Shown here: in pieces, positions 40,906-48,871 of the stretch
Layout: every line of letters begins with the position of its first letter
How positions within the stretch are numbered: the stretch's first letter is position 1
Origin: an uncultured Chryseobacterium sp.
GTDB taxonomy: Bacteria; Bacteroidota; Bacteroidia; Flavobacteriales; Weeksellaceae
Direction of reading: 5' to 3'
NCBI GenBank assembly: GCA_913776245.1
Contig: CAJYLO010000003.1
Span: 62,001 to 126,000 of the forward strand
Length of the DNA: 64,000 nucleotides
Notes under the pieces: model-generated
The model's database searches: none
What the model was told of the DNA's origin: nothing
Seen by the model: only the letters and a program-made list of their open reading frames with translations
Program-made: the position numbers and the translations under genes

Positions 40906-41721
40906 TTACCATCCACCAGAAGCACCGCCGCCGCCGAAACTTCCGCCGCCGCCGAAACCGCCAAAGCCTCCGCCTCCAGAACTTCCGCCGCCAAATCCGC
41001 CTCCGCCGAAACTGCCCGGAAATGGGAAAAATCCGCCACGGTATCTACGGCTTCCGCGCCTTGATAAGATCACATCATCATCGTCATTATTACCCCAGCC
41101 GTTTCCACCGTTTTTATTGATGATGCTGAAAAGAATAATGATGATAATAACAATAAAAATCACCGATCCTATATTGATTCCACCATCATTTTTGTGTTTC
41201 TTGACAATAGGTTTGAATTTCCCCTGAACCGCTTCCATTATGGCTGAAGTTCCTCGGTCTATGCCATTGTAAAATTCGCCTTTTTTGAAGGCCGGCGTCA
41301 CCAGATAATCCAGAATCTGGCCTGCTACCGAAGCCGTAAGATACTGCTCCACAGCTCTGCCCTGCTGGATAGACATTGTATGATCTTCAGTTGCAATGAG
41401 GAAAACGACACCGTTATCAACTCCTTTTTGCCCGATTCCCCACTTTTCGCCGTACATTGTTGCAAGGTAATTGACATCTTCACCACCTGTTGTAGGCAGA
41501 ATAATGACCTCGATTTCTGTAGACGTGGAATCCGAGAATTTGATAAGCTTTTGATTCAGCGCATCTTTTTCAGATTCTGAAAGCAAACCCGCTTTATCAT
41601 AAACAGGATAAAGAACGGCTGGTTTTTCCGGCACCAACTGTGCTTTGAATAACAATCCAAAAAGCAACAGTAATGCAAAAATATATCGTTTAAGAGAAGC
41701 TGATATCATTGGATAGTTCAT
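40906..41721 (-). CDS. TPM-domain (YgcG-like) membrane protein with glycine-rich tail
   Basis: The 271-residue protein has a signal peptide or anchor (FALLLLFGLLFKAQ), a TPM/Psb32-type domain at about residues 35-170 (YDKAGLLSESEKDALNQKL, GVVFLIATEDHTMSIQQG), a second membrane helix (VIFIVIIIIILFSIIN) and a glycine-rich C-terminus with GGGSSGGGGFGGFGGGG. YgcG-family proteins stand in the envelope and may act as chaperones or turnover factors; the job is unknown. The first ATG at 41721 overlaps the previous gene by 32 bases; an in-frame ATG at 41709 is equally possible. It forms one operon with a second TPM gene and lemA. Confidence 0.82.
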   Translation of the reverse strand: MNYPMISASLKRYIFALLLLFGLLFKAQLVPEKPAVLYPVYDKAGLLSESEKDALNQKLIKFSDSTSTEIEVIILPTTGGEDVNYLATMYGEKWGIGQKGVDNGVVFLIATEDHTMSIQQGRAVEQYLTASVAGQILDYLVTPAFKKGEFYNGIDRGTSAIMEAVQGKFKPIVKKHKNDGGINIGSVIFIVIIIIILFSIINKNGGNGWGNNDDDDVILSRRGSRRYRGGFFPFPGSFGGGGFGGGSSGGGGFGGFGGGGSFGGGGASGGW

Positions 41722-42118
41722 TGATATTTTCCCCGGAAAGCGGGAAATGTTTTTTCAGTTCGAGTCCGGTTTTCAGAATCGCTTGCTTCAGACCTTCACA
41801 ATAATTTTCTTTCGCAAATTGGGAGGTGATTTCATCGTGAAGATTGTCCCAGAACTGCTGCTTTACTTTTTTGTGAATGCCTTCGTCGCCAATAATTGTC
41901 AGATAATGCTGTTCAAAATTGACATAAAACAGAACACCGTTTCTTTCTTTGGTCTGGTGCATCTCCAGCGAACGGAAAATCGCAAATGCTTTTTTGGCAA
42001 AATCATCTTCAGCCGTGGAATCGATGTGCACACGGATCTCGCCGGAAGAGTGGTCTTCAGCTATTTTGATGGCTTCCACCAGGGAAGCCATCTCTGTATC
42101 TGTAAGAAATTGATTCAT
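41690..42118 (-). CDS. TPM-domain protein (TLP18.3/Psb32/MOLO-1 family)
   Basis: The 142-residue protein is made almost wholly of a TPM domain: IKIAEDHSSGEIRVHID near the start, NGVLFYVNFEQHYLTIIGDEGIHKK in the middle and CEGLKQAILKTGLELKKHF near the end. It has no signal peptide, so it is likely cytoplasmic or tethered through a partner. Its ATG overlaps the lemA stop codon by one base and it precedes the YgcG-like gene, the standard LemA-TPM-TPM arrangement of Bacteroidota. Confidence 0.85.
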   Translation of the reverse strand: MNQFLTDTEMASLVEAIKIAEDHSSGEIRVHIDSTAEDDFAKKAFAIFRSLEMHQTKERNGVLFYVNFEQHYLTIIGDEGIHKKVKQQFWDNLHDEITSQFAKENYCEGLKQAILKTGLELKKHFPLSGENINELSNDISFS

Positions 42119-42717
42119 TATTCTGAAAATACGCTTGGAGCTTTTTCTGCGCCAGCTTCAGCTTTGAATGTTGGTTTCACTTTAAATTTGGGGAAGAATG
42201 CTGCTACAATATTTCCTGGAAACTGCTCTACAAGATTATTGAATTTTTCAACAGAATCATTATAATAAACGGTTTCTGAACGAATACTATTCTCAATAGC
42301 TGTATATTCTCTTTGGAAATTAATATATTGTTGGTCTGCTTTCAGGTCAGGATATTTTTCAACAACTACCAACAATCTACCCAATGCACCACTTAGCTGT
42401 GACTGAGCCTGCTGGAACTTGGCCATATCAGCTTCTGTCATATTGGTAGGGTCGATATTAACAGACGATGCTTTGGCTCGTGCTTCAACTACCTGAGTGA
42501 GAGTTTCCTGTTCATACTTTGCGTATGATTTTACTGTTCTTTCCAAGTTCGGAATAAGGTTCGCTCTTTTCTGATAAACCGTTTCTACGTTAGCCCATTT
42601 TTTAAGTACTTCGTTATTGGCTACAACCATAGAATTGTATCTTCCTGAAACAGAAAATCCTATTATTGCCAATACAACTGCAATTACAATTAATACAATA
42701 CAACCTTTACCTTTCAT
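42118..42717 (-). CDS. lemA: LemA family protein
   Basis: The 199-residue protein has one N-terminal membrane helix (CIVLIVIAVVLAIIGFSV) and the alpha-helical LemA domain: RYNSMVVANNEVLKKWANVETVYQKRANLIPNL (given in part), YEQETLTQVVEARAKA, and LLVVVEKYPDLKADQQYINFQRE. Such proteins sit in the cytoplasmic membrane with a periplasmic helical domain; a recent link to TPM proteins suggests roles in envelope quality control. First gene of a three-gene operon; a -7 box lies at 42751. Confidence 0.92.
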   Translation of the reverse strand: MKGKGCIVLIVIAVVLAIIGFSVSGRYNSMVVANNEVLKKWANVETVYQKRANLIPNLERTVKSYAKYEQETLTQVVEARAKASSVNIDPTNMTEADMAKFQQAQSQLSGALGRLLVVVEKYPDLKADQQYINFQREYTAIENSIRSETVYYNDSVEKFNNLVEQFPGNIVAAFFPKFKVKPTFKAEAGAEKAPSVFSE

Positions 42718-42750
42718 AGTTTGATGTGTTTTAAAAATTTATAGTTAAAT

Positions 42751-42758
42751 CAAATATA
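42751..42758 (-). promoter_or_regulatory. -7 box upstream of lemA
   Basis: On the minus strand the bases are TATATTTG, 33 bases before the ATG. TTG lies only 15 bases further upstream, a short spacer, so the promoter is tentative. Confidence 0.3.
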
Positions 42759-42781
42759 CAAATTAAAAGAATCCAAGATAT

Positions 42782-43552
42782 TTATTTTTCAAAAAGCTTG
42801 GCTTCTTCCCAGAGTTTGTCCATTTCCAAAAGATTAAGATCCGCAAGAATCAGGTTTCTGGAGATTGCCAGTTCTTCCATTTTCTGAAATCTCGATATGA
42901 ATTTGGCATTGGTTTTTTCCAAAGCAGTATCCGCATTCAGTCCGGAGATTCTGGCGTAATTAATCAAAGAGAAAAAAACATCGCCCAATTCTTTTTCCTT
43001 TTTGTCCTTATCAGTTTCCTGATGGAATTCCTGCAATTCTTCCCTCACTTTTGCCCAGGCATCATCGGCAGAATCAAATTCGAAGCCAATTCCTTTTACT
43101 TTATCCTGGATCCTGTAAGCTTTGATAATCGGAGGTAAACCTTTCGGAACGCCTGAAAGAATGGATTTATTTCCTTCTTTCAGTTTCAGTTTTTCCCAGT
43201 TTTGTTTTACGGTTTCTTCATCTTCTGCCACCGTATCGCCATAAATGTGCGGATGCCGGAAAATCAGTTTTTCATTCAGAGAATTGATAACGTCAGCCAT
43301 ATCAAAACTCTTTTTTTCCGAACCAATTTTTGCATAAAAAACCAGATGTAATAAAACATCGCCCAACTCTTTTTTGATTTCCTGCAAATCCTCATTCAGA
43401 AGCGCATCAGACAACTCGTAGGTTTCTTCCAAAGTCAAATGTCGTAAACTTTCAAATGTCTGTTTCTGATCCCAAGGACATTTTTCCCGAAGATCATCCA
43501 TTATATCGAGAAGCCTTCCGAAGGCTTCCATTTTTTCCTGTCGTGTATTCAT
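42782..43552 (-). CDS. mazG: Nucleoside triphosphate pyrophosphohydrolase MazG
   Basis: From the ATG at 43552 the product has 256 residues; the longer reading from 43600 adds 16 residues out of the nearby repeat and is rejected. It carries two MazG domains: CPWDQKQTFESLRHLTLEETYEL with the acidic metal site LKKELGDVLLHLVFY (EExxExxD/EExxD pattern), and a C-terminal repeat with KEKELGDVFFSLINYARI. It removes pyrophosphate from (d)NTPs and affects nucleotide pool hygiene and ppGpp. No TA partner is next to it. Confidence 0.92.
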   Translation of the reverse strand: MNTRQEKMEAFGRLLDIMDDLREKCPWDQKQTFESLRHLTLEETYELSDALLNEDLQEIKKELGDVLLHLVFYAKIGSEKKSFDMADVINSLNEKLIFRHPHIYGDTVAEDEETVKQNWEKLKLKEGNKSILSGVPKGLPPIIKAYRIQDKVKGIGFEFDSADDAWAKVREELQEFHQETDKDKKEKELGDVFFSLINYARISGLNADTALEKTNAKFISRFQKMEELAISRNLILADLNLLEMDKLWEEAKLFEK

Positions 43553-43571
43553 AAATGATGAATGATTTTTA

Positions 43572-43652
43572 TTTAAACACAAGTCACGAAGCATTCGCAA
43601 AGAGCACCAATTTTATTGAACCTTATGAAAACTTTGAGTCTTTGTGTTTAAA
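43572..43652. repeat. Long palindromic repeat (TTTAAACACAA family)
   Basis: TTTAAACACAA (43572-43582) mirrors TTTGTGTTTAAA near 43641-43652, with CGCAAAGAG...ACTTTGAG pairing inside. A related AAAGTCACAAAGG half-element stands near 51287. It fills the gap between the PH-domain protein gene and mazG. Confidence 0.6.
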
Positions 43653-43669
43653 AGTATTTCTTAAACTGA

Positions 43670-44116
43670 TTATTTTTTTCTTAAATCCTCTATCACAATA
43701 TGACGATTGATATCCAATAATTCCTTCAGAAATTCATCCTGATTCTCCGGTGTGATGTAAAGGTCATTCTTATATTTCGAAAAGATTATCAAGCCGCCAA
43801 CCGAAGTCCCGCATTTATTAAATCCGCTCCACATTGTTTCCCCGACACGGATTTTTGTGATCTTAAAAATACTGACTCTGAAGATATCAAAGATGATATT
43901 TACCACAAGATCTTCGCCTTCTATTTTTATTTTAAGAAGGAAAAAGTTTATAATCAATACCGTTTGGACAATTAAAAAAATGAATGCAAGTATAATCCAT
44001 CCCAACAAATCCTTTTCAAAATAGACTGAAACAACAATGGAGAGAAACAGAAAACTTATTCCCAAAAATATAGACCCATAAATCCAGTCACGTTTGCTTT
44101 TGTAGGTTTTTACCAT
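43670..44116 (-). CDS. Small membrane protein with PH-like C-terminus
   Basis: The ATG at 44116 gives 148 residues; an upstream in-frame start at 44221 lies inside pcm and is rejected. Two membrane spans (IYGSIFLGISFLFLSIVVSV, LGWIILAFIFLIVQTVLIINF) are followed by a soluble half with VNIIFDIFRVSIFKITKIRVG and GLIIFSKYKNDLYITPENQD, which looks like a bacterial PH domain. The function is unknown. The gene starts one base after the pcm stop and is co-transcribed with it. Confidence 0.68.
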   Translation of the reverse strand: MVKTYKSKRDWIYGSIFLGISFLFLSIVVSVYFEKDLLGWIILAFIFLIVQTVLIINFFLLKIKIEGEDLVVNIIFDIFRVSIFKITKIRVGETMWSGFNKCGTSVGGLIIFSKYKNDLYITPENQDEFLKELLDINRHIVIEDLRKK

Positions 44117-44117
44117 T

Positions 44118-44765
44118 TCATGATTTATTTTGCAGCATCGGAACAAATTTATAGACACCAAACTCTTCCTTTTCAAATTGCGTATCCGATATTTTGGTAA
44201 ATCTATAAAGGATCTGCTCATCCATTTTTCCTAAAGGGATTACCATTTTCCCACCCACTTTCAGTTGTTTCAATAGTTCAGTTGGAAGAATTTCTGCACC
44301 GCAAGTCACCAGAACTTTATCAAATGGGGCAAAAGTCGGCAATCCGGCAAAACCATCCCCAAAGTTTTGAAACTTTGGTCTCATATTCAGTTCCCTGAAA
44401 ATTTTACTGGAAAAATCATACAGATCTTTTTGCCGTTCTACAGTGTAGACCAAAGCGTTCATCTTGATAAGAACAGCAGTCTGGTAGCCACAGCCTGTTC
44501 CGATTTCCAGAATTTTATCCCCTTCGTTCACTTCCAAAAGTTCAGTTTGTTCGGCAACCGTTGACGGATGAGAAATCGTTTGTTTCGCAGCAATCGGAAA
44601 AGCGCGGTCTTCGTAAGCAAAATCTTCAAAAACGCTTTCAATAAAAAGATGTCTCGGAACCTCATTCATTGCATTGAGAACAAAAGTATCGGTAATCCCG
44701 ATCTTCTCATGAAGATAATCAATTAATTGCTTCCTTTTGCCTTTGTGAACGTAAGTATCTCTCAT
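44118..44765 (-). CDS. pcm: Protein-L-isoaspartate O-methyltransferase Pcm
   Basis: The 215-residue SAM-dependent enzyme methylates isoaspartyl residues in damaged proteins to start their repair. Motifs are QTISHPSTVAEQTELL (substrate/SAM region), the SAM loop ILEIGTGCGYQTAVL near residues 85-100, VTCGAEILPTELLKQLKVGGK and GKMVIPLG. The length agrees with other Pcm enzymes. It heads a minus-strand pair with the small PH-like membrane protein. Confidence 0.92.
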   Translation of the reverse strand: MRDTYVHKGKRKQLIDYLHEKIGITDTFVLNAMNEVPRHLFIESVFEDFAYEDRAFPIAAKQTISHPSTVAEQTELLEVNEGDKILEIGTGCGYQTAVLIKMNALVYTVERQKDLYDFSSKIFRELNMRPKFQNFGDGFAGLPTFAPFDKVLVTCGAEILPTELLKQLKVGGKMVIPLGKMDEQILYRFTKISDTQFEKEEFGVYKFVPMLQNKS

Positions 44766-44943
44766 TATTAGTTTCAGTTATTGATAATCACCTGCAATTT
44801 CCGAATGAAATTTATAAAAAACAAACATAAATCATAAATTTAAAAATTATCAATAAATTAATATTGATTTAAGATAAAGTTCATAGCTTTGATTGTTTTT
44901 TTATTAAAAATTCAAGTATACAAACAATTAACTGAATGAAAGA

Positions 44944-45930
44944 ATGAATGTTATGCAGAAATTCCGTGCTTATATCAAAGGAACCGGTTCGTATGTTCCG
45001 CCAAAAATTTTAAAGAATGATTTTTTCGAAAAAGTAGGGTCGTCTGACGAATGGATTTTTAAGAATCTGGGAATCAGAGAACGCCGTATTGCCGAAGGCG
45101 AAGTAACGAGTGATCTGGCTTCCAAAGCCGGGCTGAAAGCTTTGGAAAATACAGATGTCACGCCAAAAGATATCGACCTGATCATTGTCGCCACTTCCAC
45201 GCCAGACAGACAGGCTCCATCCACAGCATGTTTTGTGCAGGAAAAGATGGATGCGTCACGAGCGGTTGCCTTTGATATTTCCGCAGTCTGTTCCGGTGGA
45301 CTTTATGGCATTGCTATTGGCTGCCAGTTCATCGAAACCGGAATGTATAAAAATGTATTGGTCATCGGTGCTGATACGTTTTCAACGATTACGGACTGGG
45401 ATAGAAAAGATTCAGTGTTCTTTGGCGACGGCGCCGGTGCGATTTTGTTGTCAGCGACAACGGAAGACAAGGGCTTTTTCGATTTCAAACTGCACGCAGA
45501 CGGAACCGGGAAATACCATTTCAATATTCCGGCAGGAGGTTCAGAAATGCCGGCTTCGGAAGAAACATTAAAACAAAAACTTCATTATTTCCAAATGAAC
45601 GGAAAAGAAGTTTTTGAAACGGCGACTAGAGTTTTGCCAGAAACAATTAATGAAATTCTGGAAGCCAACCACTTGACTTCTGAAAATGTCGATTGGGTTA
45701 TTCCCCATCAACCGAGCATCAGAATTTTGCAGGAAACCGCCAGAAAAACCAATATCCCATTCGAAAAAGTGATGACGAATATGGACAGATACGCCAACAC
45801 ATCGGGCGGAACCATTCCAATTGTCCTGGACGAAACCTATAAAAGCGGAAAAATCCAACCCGGAAACCTGTTGCTTTTCGCAGCCGTTGGCTCCGGCTGG
45901 ACCTGGGGAACTGCACTTTATAAGGTATAA
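44944..45930 (+). CDS. 3-oxoacyl-ACP synthase III (FabH-type)
   Basis: The 328-residue thiolase-fold enzyme condenses an acyl-CoA starter with malonyl-ACP. The triad is intact: C116 in DISAVCSGG, H255 in IPHQPS and N285 in ANTSGG. The GDGAGAILLS segment follows at 161-170. The length fits FabH. Paralogues of FabH in Bacteroidota also serve side pathways, and the gene is next to a FabI-like gene rather than the plsX/rpmF group, so a special lipid or pigment role is possible. The stop codon is followed at once by a TTGATAA heptamer array. Confidence 0.88.
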   Translation: MNVMQKFRAYIKGTGSYVPPKILKNDFFEKVGSSDEWIFKNLGIRERRIAEGEVTSDLASKAGLKALENTDVTPKDIDLIIVATSTPDRQAPSTACFVQEKMDASRAVAFDISAVCSGGLYGIAIGCQFIETGMYKNVLVIGADTFSTITDWDRKDSVFFGDGAGAILLSATTEDKGFFDFKLHADGTGKYHFNIPAGGSEMPASEETLKQKLHYFQMNGKEVFETATRVLPETINEILEANHLTSENVDWVIPHQPSIRILQETARKTNIPFEKVMTNMDRYANTSGGTIPIVLDETYKSGKIQPGNLLLFAAVGSGWTWGTALYKV

Positions 45931-45970
45931 TTGATAATTGATAATTGATAATTGATAATTGATAATTGAT
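45931..45970. repeat. TTGATAA heptamer array
   Basis: Five exact TTGATAA units and a partial sixth start on the base after the ketoacyl-ACP synthase stop codon. Further on, the 45971-46039 stretch has looser TCTATAATC repeats up to the FabI-like gene. Same period (7) as the array at 31632. Confidence 0.9.
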
Positions 45971-46039
45971 TAGTAAAATAAATCCAGACCGGATTATAAA
46001 TCTATAATCTATTCGTCTATAATCTATAAGTCTCAAAAA

Positions 46040-46864
46040 ATGTTAGATAATCAAACTTTTTTAATTACCGGAATTGCAGATGAAAATTCTCTTGCAATGA
46101 AAACCGCCGAAAAAATCCTTGCGAACAACGGAAAAGTGGTTTGCACAGGATTAGGCGTGACACCTTTTCACAAAAATCTTTCAGAAAAAGCAGAAGCTTT
46201 TCTCAATAAAAACTACGAAGACTTCGAAAATGCTTGTAAAAAAGTATTAGGAAATAGTGTTTACACCGCTCCGCTCGATGTAACTTTGCCAGAAAGTTTA
46301 AGTCATTTTGCTGATGATCTGAGAACAAAAAAAATTGAACTGAATGGTTTTCTTCATGCCATTGCAATGGACAAGACCATCCGAAATAAATCCGTGAAAC
46401 CGATGCTGGAAGTGACTGCTGAAGAATTTAACGATACAATGAATGTTTCCGCATTTTCATTAGTTACGCTTTGTCACGCCCTATTATCCAATGGTGTTTT
46501 ACAAAACGGCGCTTCGATTGTTTCCTTAAGTTACATTGCTGCGGAGAAAGTCTCGTTTTTCCCTTACATTAATATGAGTATCGCAAAAGCGGCGCTCGAA
46601 AGATTGACCATTGAAATGGCTTATGAGCTCGGAAAAAAATACGGAATCCGCGCCAATGCCATCAGATTTTCACCTTACATGGGAAGCAAAGCCGGCAACG
46701 CTACTTTGAAAGTTGAAGATGTGGAAAGAGCCAACAGAATTAGTCCGCTGGGAAATGCTTTGCCGGAAGATCTGGCGCACGAGATTGTTCATCTTTTTCG
46801 AAAAAAAACCAGAATTACAGGAGAAATTCGTCACGTGGATGGTGGGTTTCATATTATGGGATAG
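46040..46864 (+). CDS. Enoyl-ACP reductase-like SDR (FabI family)
   Basis: The 274-residue protein has the FabI plan: nucleotide-binding TGIADENSLAMKTAEKI at the start, LHAIAMDKT (near 105-113), VSLSYIAAEKV with Y165, and Y176-x6-K183 in YINMSIAKAALERL, the catalytic pair of FabI. The C-terminal RITGEIRHVDGGFHIMG fits too. The N-terminal turn differs from canonical SIAWGIA, so it is a divergent FabI rather than the standard one. It probably reduces enoyl thioesters with NADH. It stands after the synthase III gene across a repeat-rich 109-base gap. Confidence 0.85.
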   Translation: MLDNQTFLITGIADENSLAMKTAEKILANNGKVVCTGLGVTPFHKNLSEKAEAFLNKNYEDFENACKKVLGNSVYTAPLDVTLPESLSHFADDLRTKKIELNGFLHAIAMDKTIRNKSVKPMLEVTAEEFNDTMNVSAFSLVTLCHALLSNGVLQNGASIVSLSYIAAEKVSFFPYINMSIAKAALERLTIEMAYELGKKYGIRANAIRFSPYMGSKAGNATLKVEDVERANRISPLGNALPEDLAHEIVHLFRKKTRITGEIRHVDGGFHIMG

Positions 46865-46912
46865 TTTAAGTTGGGGAGTTTTTGGGTTGGAGTGTTTGAG
46901 TGTTTTAGAAGT
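46865..46912. repeat. Degenerate heptad run after the FabI-like gene
   Basis: The stretch TTGGGGAGT, TTTTGGG, TTGGAGT, GTTTGAG, TGTTTTA keeps a 7-base beat with drift, as in a decayed tandem array. The rest of the 292-base gap to 47156 shows only a short AAGGCT/AGCCTT hairpin near 46949-46965 and palindrome copy C. Confidence 0.4.
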
Positions 46913-47031
46913 GTAATACTATCAATTTATTTTCAGCGATGTCAGGCTAAGGCTCTCCAAGCCTTTATAGACTAATCCTCAATAATAAATGACAAATTAA
47001 ATATCTTGCTGATTATGCTTATTTGACAGAT

Positions 47032-47073
47032 TATTTTTCTAAAATCAGCGTTATCTGCTAAATCTGCGAGAAA
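47032..47073. repeat. Dispersed imperfect palindrome, copy C
   Basis: TTGACAGATT...GCTAAATCTGCGAGAAAA ends with the same right edge as copies A and B (AATCTGYGAGAA). The left part is less well preserved. It lies in the gap between the FabI-like gene and the first Gfo/Idh/MocA gene. Confidence 0.5.
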
Positions 47074-47156
47074 ACTAATTCAATATTCAAGTTGCAAGTT
47101 TTGTGGCTTGATTTTTTATTTGGTTAAATTGCATCATCAAAATTATTTTAAAATTT

Positions 47157-48185
47157 ATGAGACAAATAAAAACGGCTTTGCTCGCTTATGGTGGTTCCGG
47201 AAAATTGTTCCACGCACCATTTCTTGAGGTCAATGACGGATTTGAATTGATAGGCGCCTATGAACGAAGCACAAAAAATATAAAGATCGATTATCCAAAC
47301 GTTATCAGTTTTAATTCTCTTGAAGAAGTTCTGGAGAGCGAAGCAGAGCTAATTGTGGTCAACACACCAATCGACACGCATTTTGAGTTTACGAAGAAAG
47401 TTTTGGAAGCCGGGAAACACGCTTTGGTAGAAAAGGCTTTTACAACAACATCCGATCAAGCAGAAGAATTACACCGACTCGCCAAAAAGAAAAATCTGAA
47501 ACTTTGCGTGTATCAAAACCGACGATATGACAGCGATTTCCGAACTGTGAAAAAGGTTTTGGAAGAAGATTATCTCGGAGAAATTGTGGAAGCAGAAATA
47601 CGTTTCGAAAGATATAATCCCGAACTGAGCCCAAAAGCGTGGAAAGAAAACGGCAATCCCGGCGCCAGTATTTTGATGGATCTGGGTTCTCATGTTATTG
47701 ACCAAGCTTTGACATTATTTGGAAATCCGGAAAAGGTTTTTGCTGACATCAGAAGAACTCGCGAAAATACGCAGATTGATGATTATTTCGATATTTTGCT
47801 TTATTATCCTGACAAGCGTGTGCGATTGAAATCCAGTTTTTTTGTAAAAGAAATGACGCCAGCATTTGTTCTTCACGGCAAAAAAGGAAGCTTTCTGAAA
47901 CACAGAGCAGACGTCCAGGAAGATGAACTGAAACTTGGCAAGGTTCCGAATCGTGACAATTGGGGAACGGAACCTGAGGACAAAACCGGACTTTTGGTCT
48001 ACAACGACAGAGTTGTGAATTTCCCGACTTTACAAGGAAACTATCTGGATTTCTACGATGATCTTTATGATGCTATCATTAATGATAAAAAAGTTCCGGT
48101 TACTGCAAAACAAGCTTTCCATACAATGAAAGTGATCGAAGCAGCAAAGGAAAGTTCTGAGAAAGGAGAAATTATATTTTTATAA
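47157..48185 (+). CDS. Gfo/Idh/MocA-family oxidoreductase
   Basis: The 342-residue NAD(P)-dependent enzyme has an N-terminal Rossmann domain (TALLAYGGSGKLFHAPFLE; unusual GGSGKLFH in place of GxGxxG/A), the EKAFTTT segment after the conserved VEKP-like KHALVEK (near residues 85-92) and the C-terminal domain with DLGSHVIDQAL as the catalytic GxHxxD-like motif. Substrates are sugars or cyclitols, not identifiable here. Independent unit. Confidence 0.87.
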   Translation: MRQIKTALLAYGGSGKLFHAPFLEVNDGFELIGAYERSTKNIKIDYPNVISFNSLEEVLESEAELIVVNTPIDTHFEFTKKVLEAGKHALVEKAFTTTSDQAEELHRLAKKKNLKLCVYQNRRYDSDFRTVKKVLEEDYLGEIVEAEIRFERYNPELSPKAWKENGNPGASILMDLGSHVIDQALTLFGNPEKVFADIRRTRENTQIDDYFDILLYYPDKRVRLKSSFFVKEMTPAFVLHGKKGSFLKHRADVQEDELKLGKVPNRDNWGTEPEDKTGLLVYNDRVVNFPTLQGNYLDFYDDLYDAIINDKKVPVTAKQAFHTMKVIEAAKESSEKGEIIFL

Positions 48186-48239
48186 TCAAATCTTTAAGTT
48201 TCTAATATTTTATCTAAATTTGATATAAATAATTCCAAA

Positions 48240-48482
48240 ATGAGTTCTGCTGAATTACAGTTAAAATTAGATGTGATTAATCAAATAACCGAATTGAAGG
48301 AAATTCGAGTGATAAAACAAATCAAAAAACTTTTGGATTTTGAACTTGATGAAGAGATTTATTTATTATCACAACAGCAGGAAAGTAGAATCGCCGAAGC
48401 TAGAAAAGAATATGCAAATGGAGAAATATGCACTGATGAAGAAGTGAAAAAAGAAATTGAACAATGGCTAAACGAAAAATAG
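48240..48482 (+). CDS. Antitoxin of a type II toxin-antitoxin pair
   Basis: The 80-residue acidic protein has a helical N-terminal half (QITELKEIRVIKQIKKLL) and a C-terminal acidic region (EEVKKEIEQWLNEK) of the type seen in antitoxins that precede RelE/ParE toxins in Bacteroidota. Its last 19 bases overlap the toxin start. A TAAATTTG box at about 48217 suggests its own promoter. The toxin is broken, so the antitoxin may now be an orphan. Confidence 0.75.
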   Translation: MSSAELQLKLDVINQITELKEIRVIKQIKKLLDFELDEEIYLLSQQQESRIAEARKEYANGEICTDEEVKKEIEQWLNEK

Positions 48483-48769
48483 TCTGGACAAATTCTGCAA
48501 AATTCGAACTTAAAGAAATTTTAATTTATTGGACCAATAAAACCAAATCTAAAACTTACAGTAAAAAAATTAATGATCTATTTACGGAAGCCGTCGATTT
48601 GTTATCGCTTCATCCAAAAATTGGAAGAACAACAAATAATTAGAATTCTATAATTAGCATTGTTCGAAATTATTTGATTTTCTATGAAATCAAGGCAAAA
48701 GAGATAATCATATTATCAATTTGGGATGCAAGACGAGATGAAAACCAAACGGATTTTGACTATTCTTAA
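48464..48769 (+). pseudogene. RelE/ParE-family toxin with in-frame amber codon
   Basis: The frame starts at ATG 48464, inside the antitoxin end, and encodes MAKRKIVWTNSAKFELKEIL and more for 59 residues to HPKIGRTTNN, where TAG (48641-48643) stops it. The frame reads on for 41 residues (IISIVRNYLIFYEIKAKEII, LSIWDARRDENQ) to TAA at 48767-48769. The downstream part has the usual C-terminal strands of RelE/ParE, so a single base change has cut an otherwise intact toxin. A sequencing error or amber read-through cannot be excluded. Confidence 0.8.
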
Positions 48770-48784
48770 TCAAACAAAAATGAC

Positions 48785-48821
48785 AAGACTCAGAATCGTA
48801 AAAAATTCCGGGTCTTTTTTT
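48785..48821 (+). terminator. Terminator after the toxin-antitoxin locus
   Basis: AAGACTCAGAAT (48785-48796) pairs with ATTCCGGGTCTT (48805-48816) with one mismatch and a G-T pair, followed by TTTTT. Confidence 0.75.
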
Positions 48822-48871
48822 ATGTGGATTTGTGATAATTCTTAAATTTACCTCCTTAAGAAAAATAAGCT

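Noticed and set aside
43553-43600. Longer MazG start at 43600
   Set aside because: It would read through the edge of a palindromic repeat; the family starts near the ATG at 43552.
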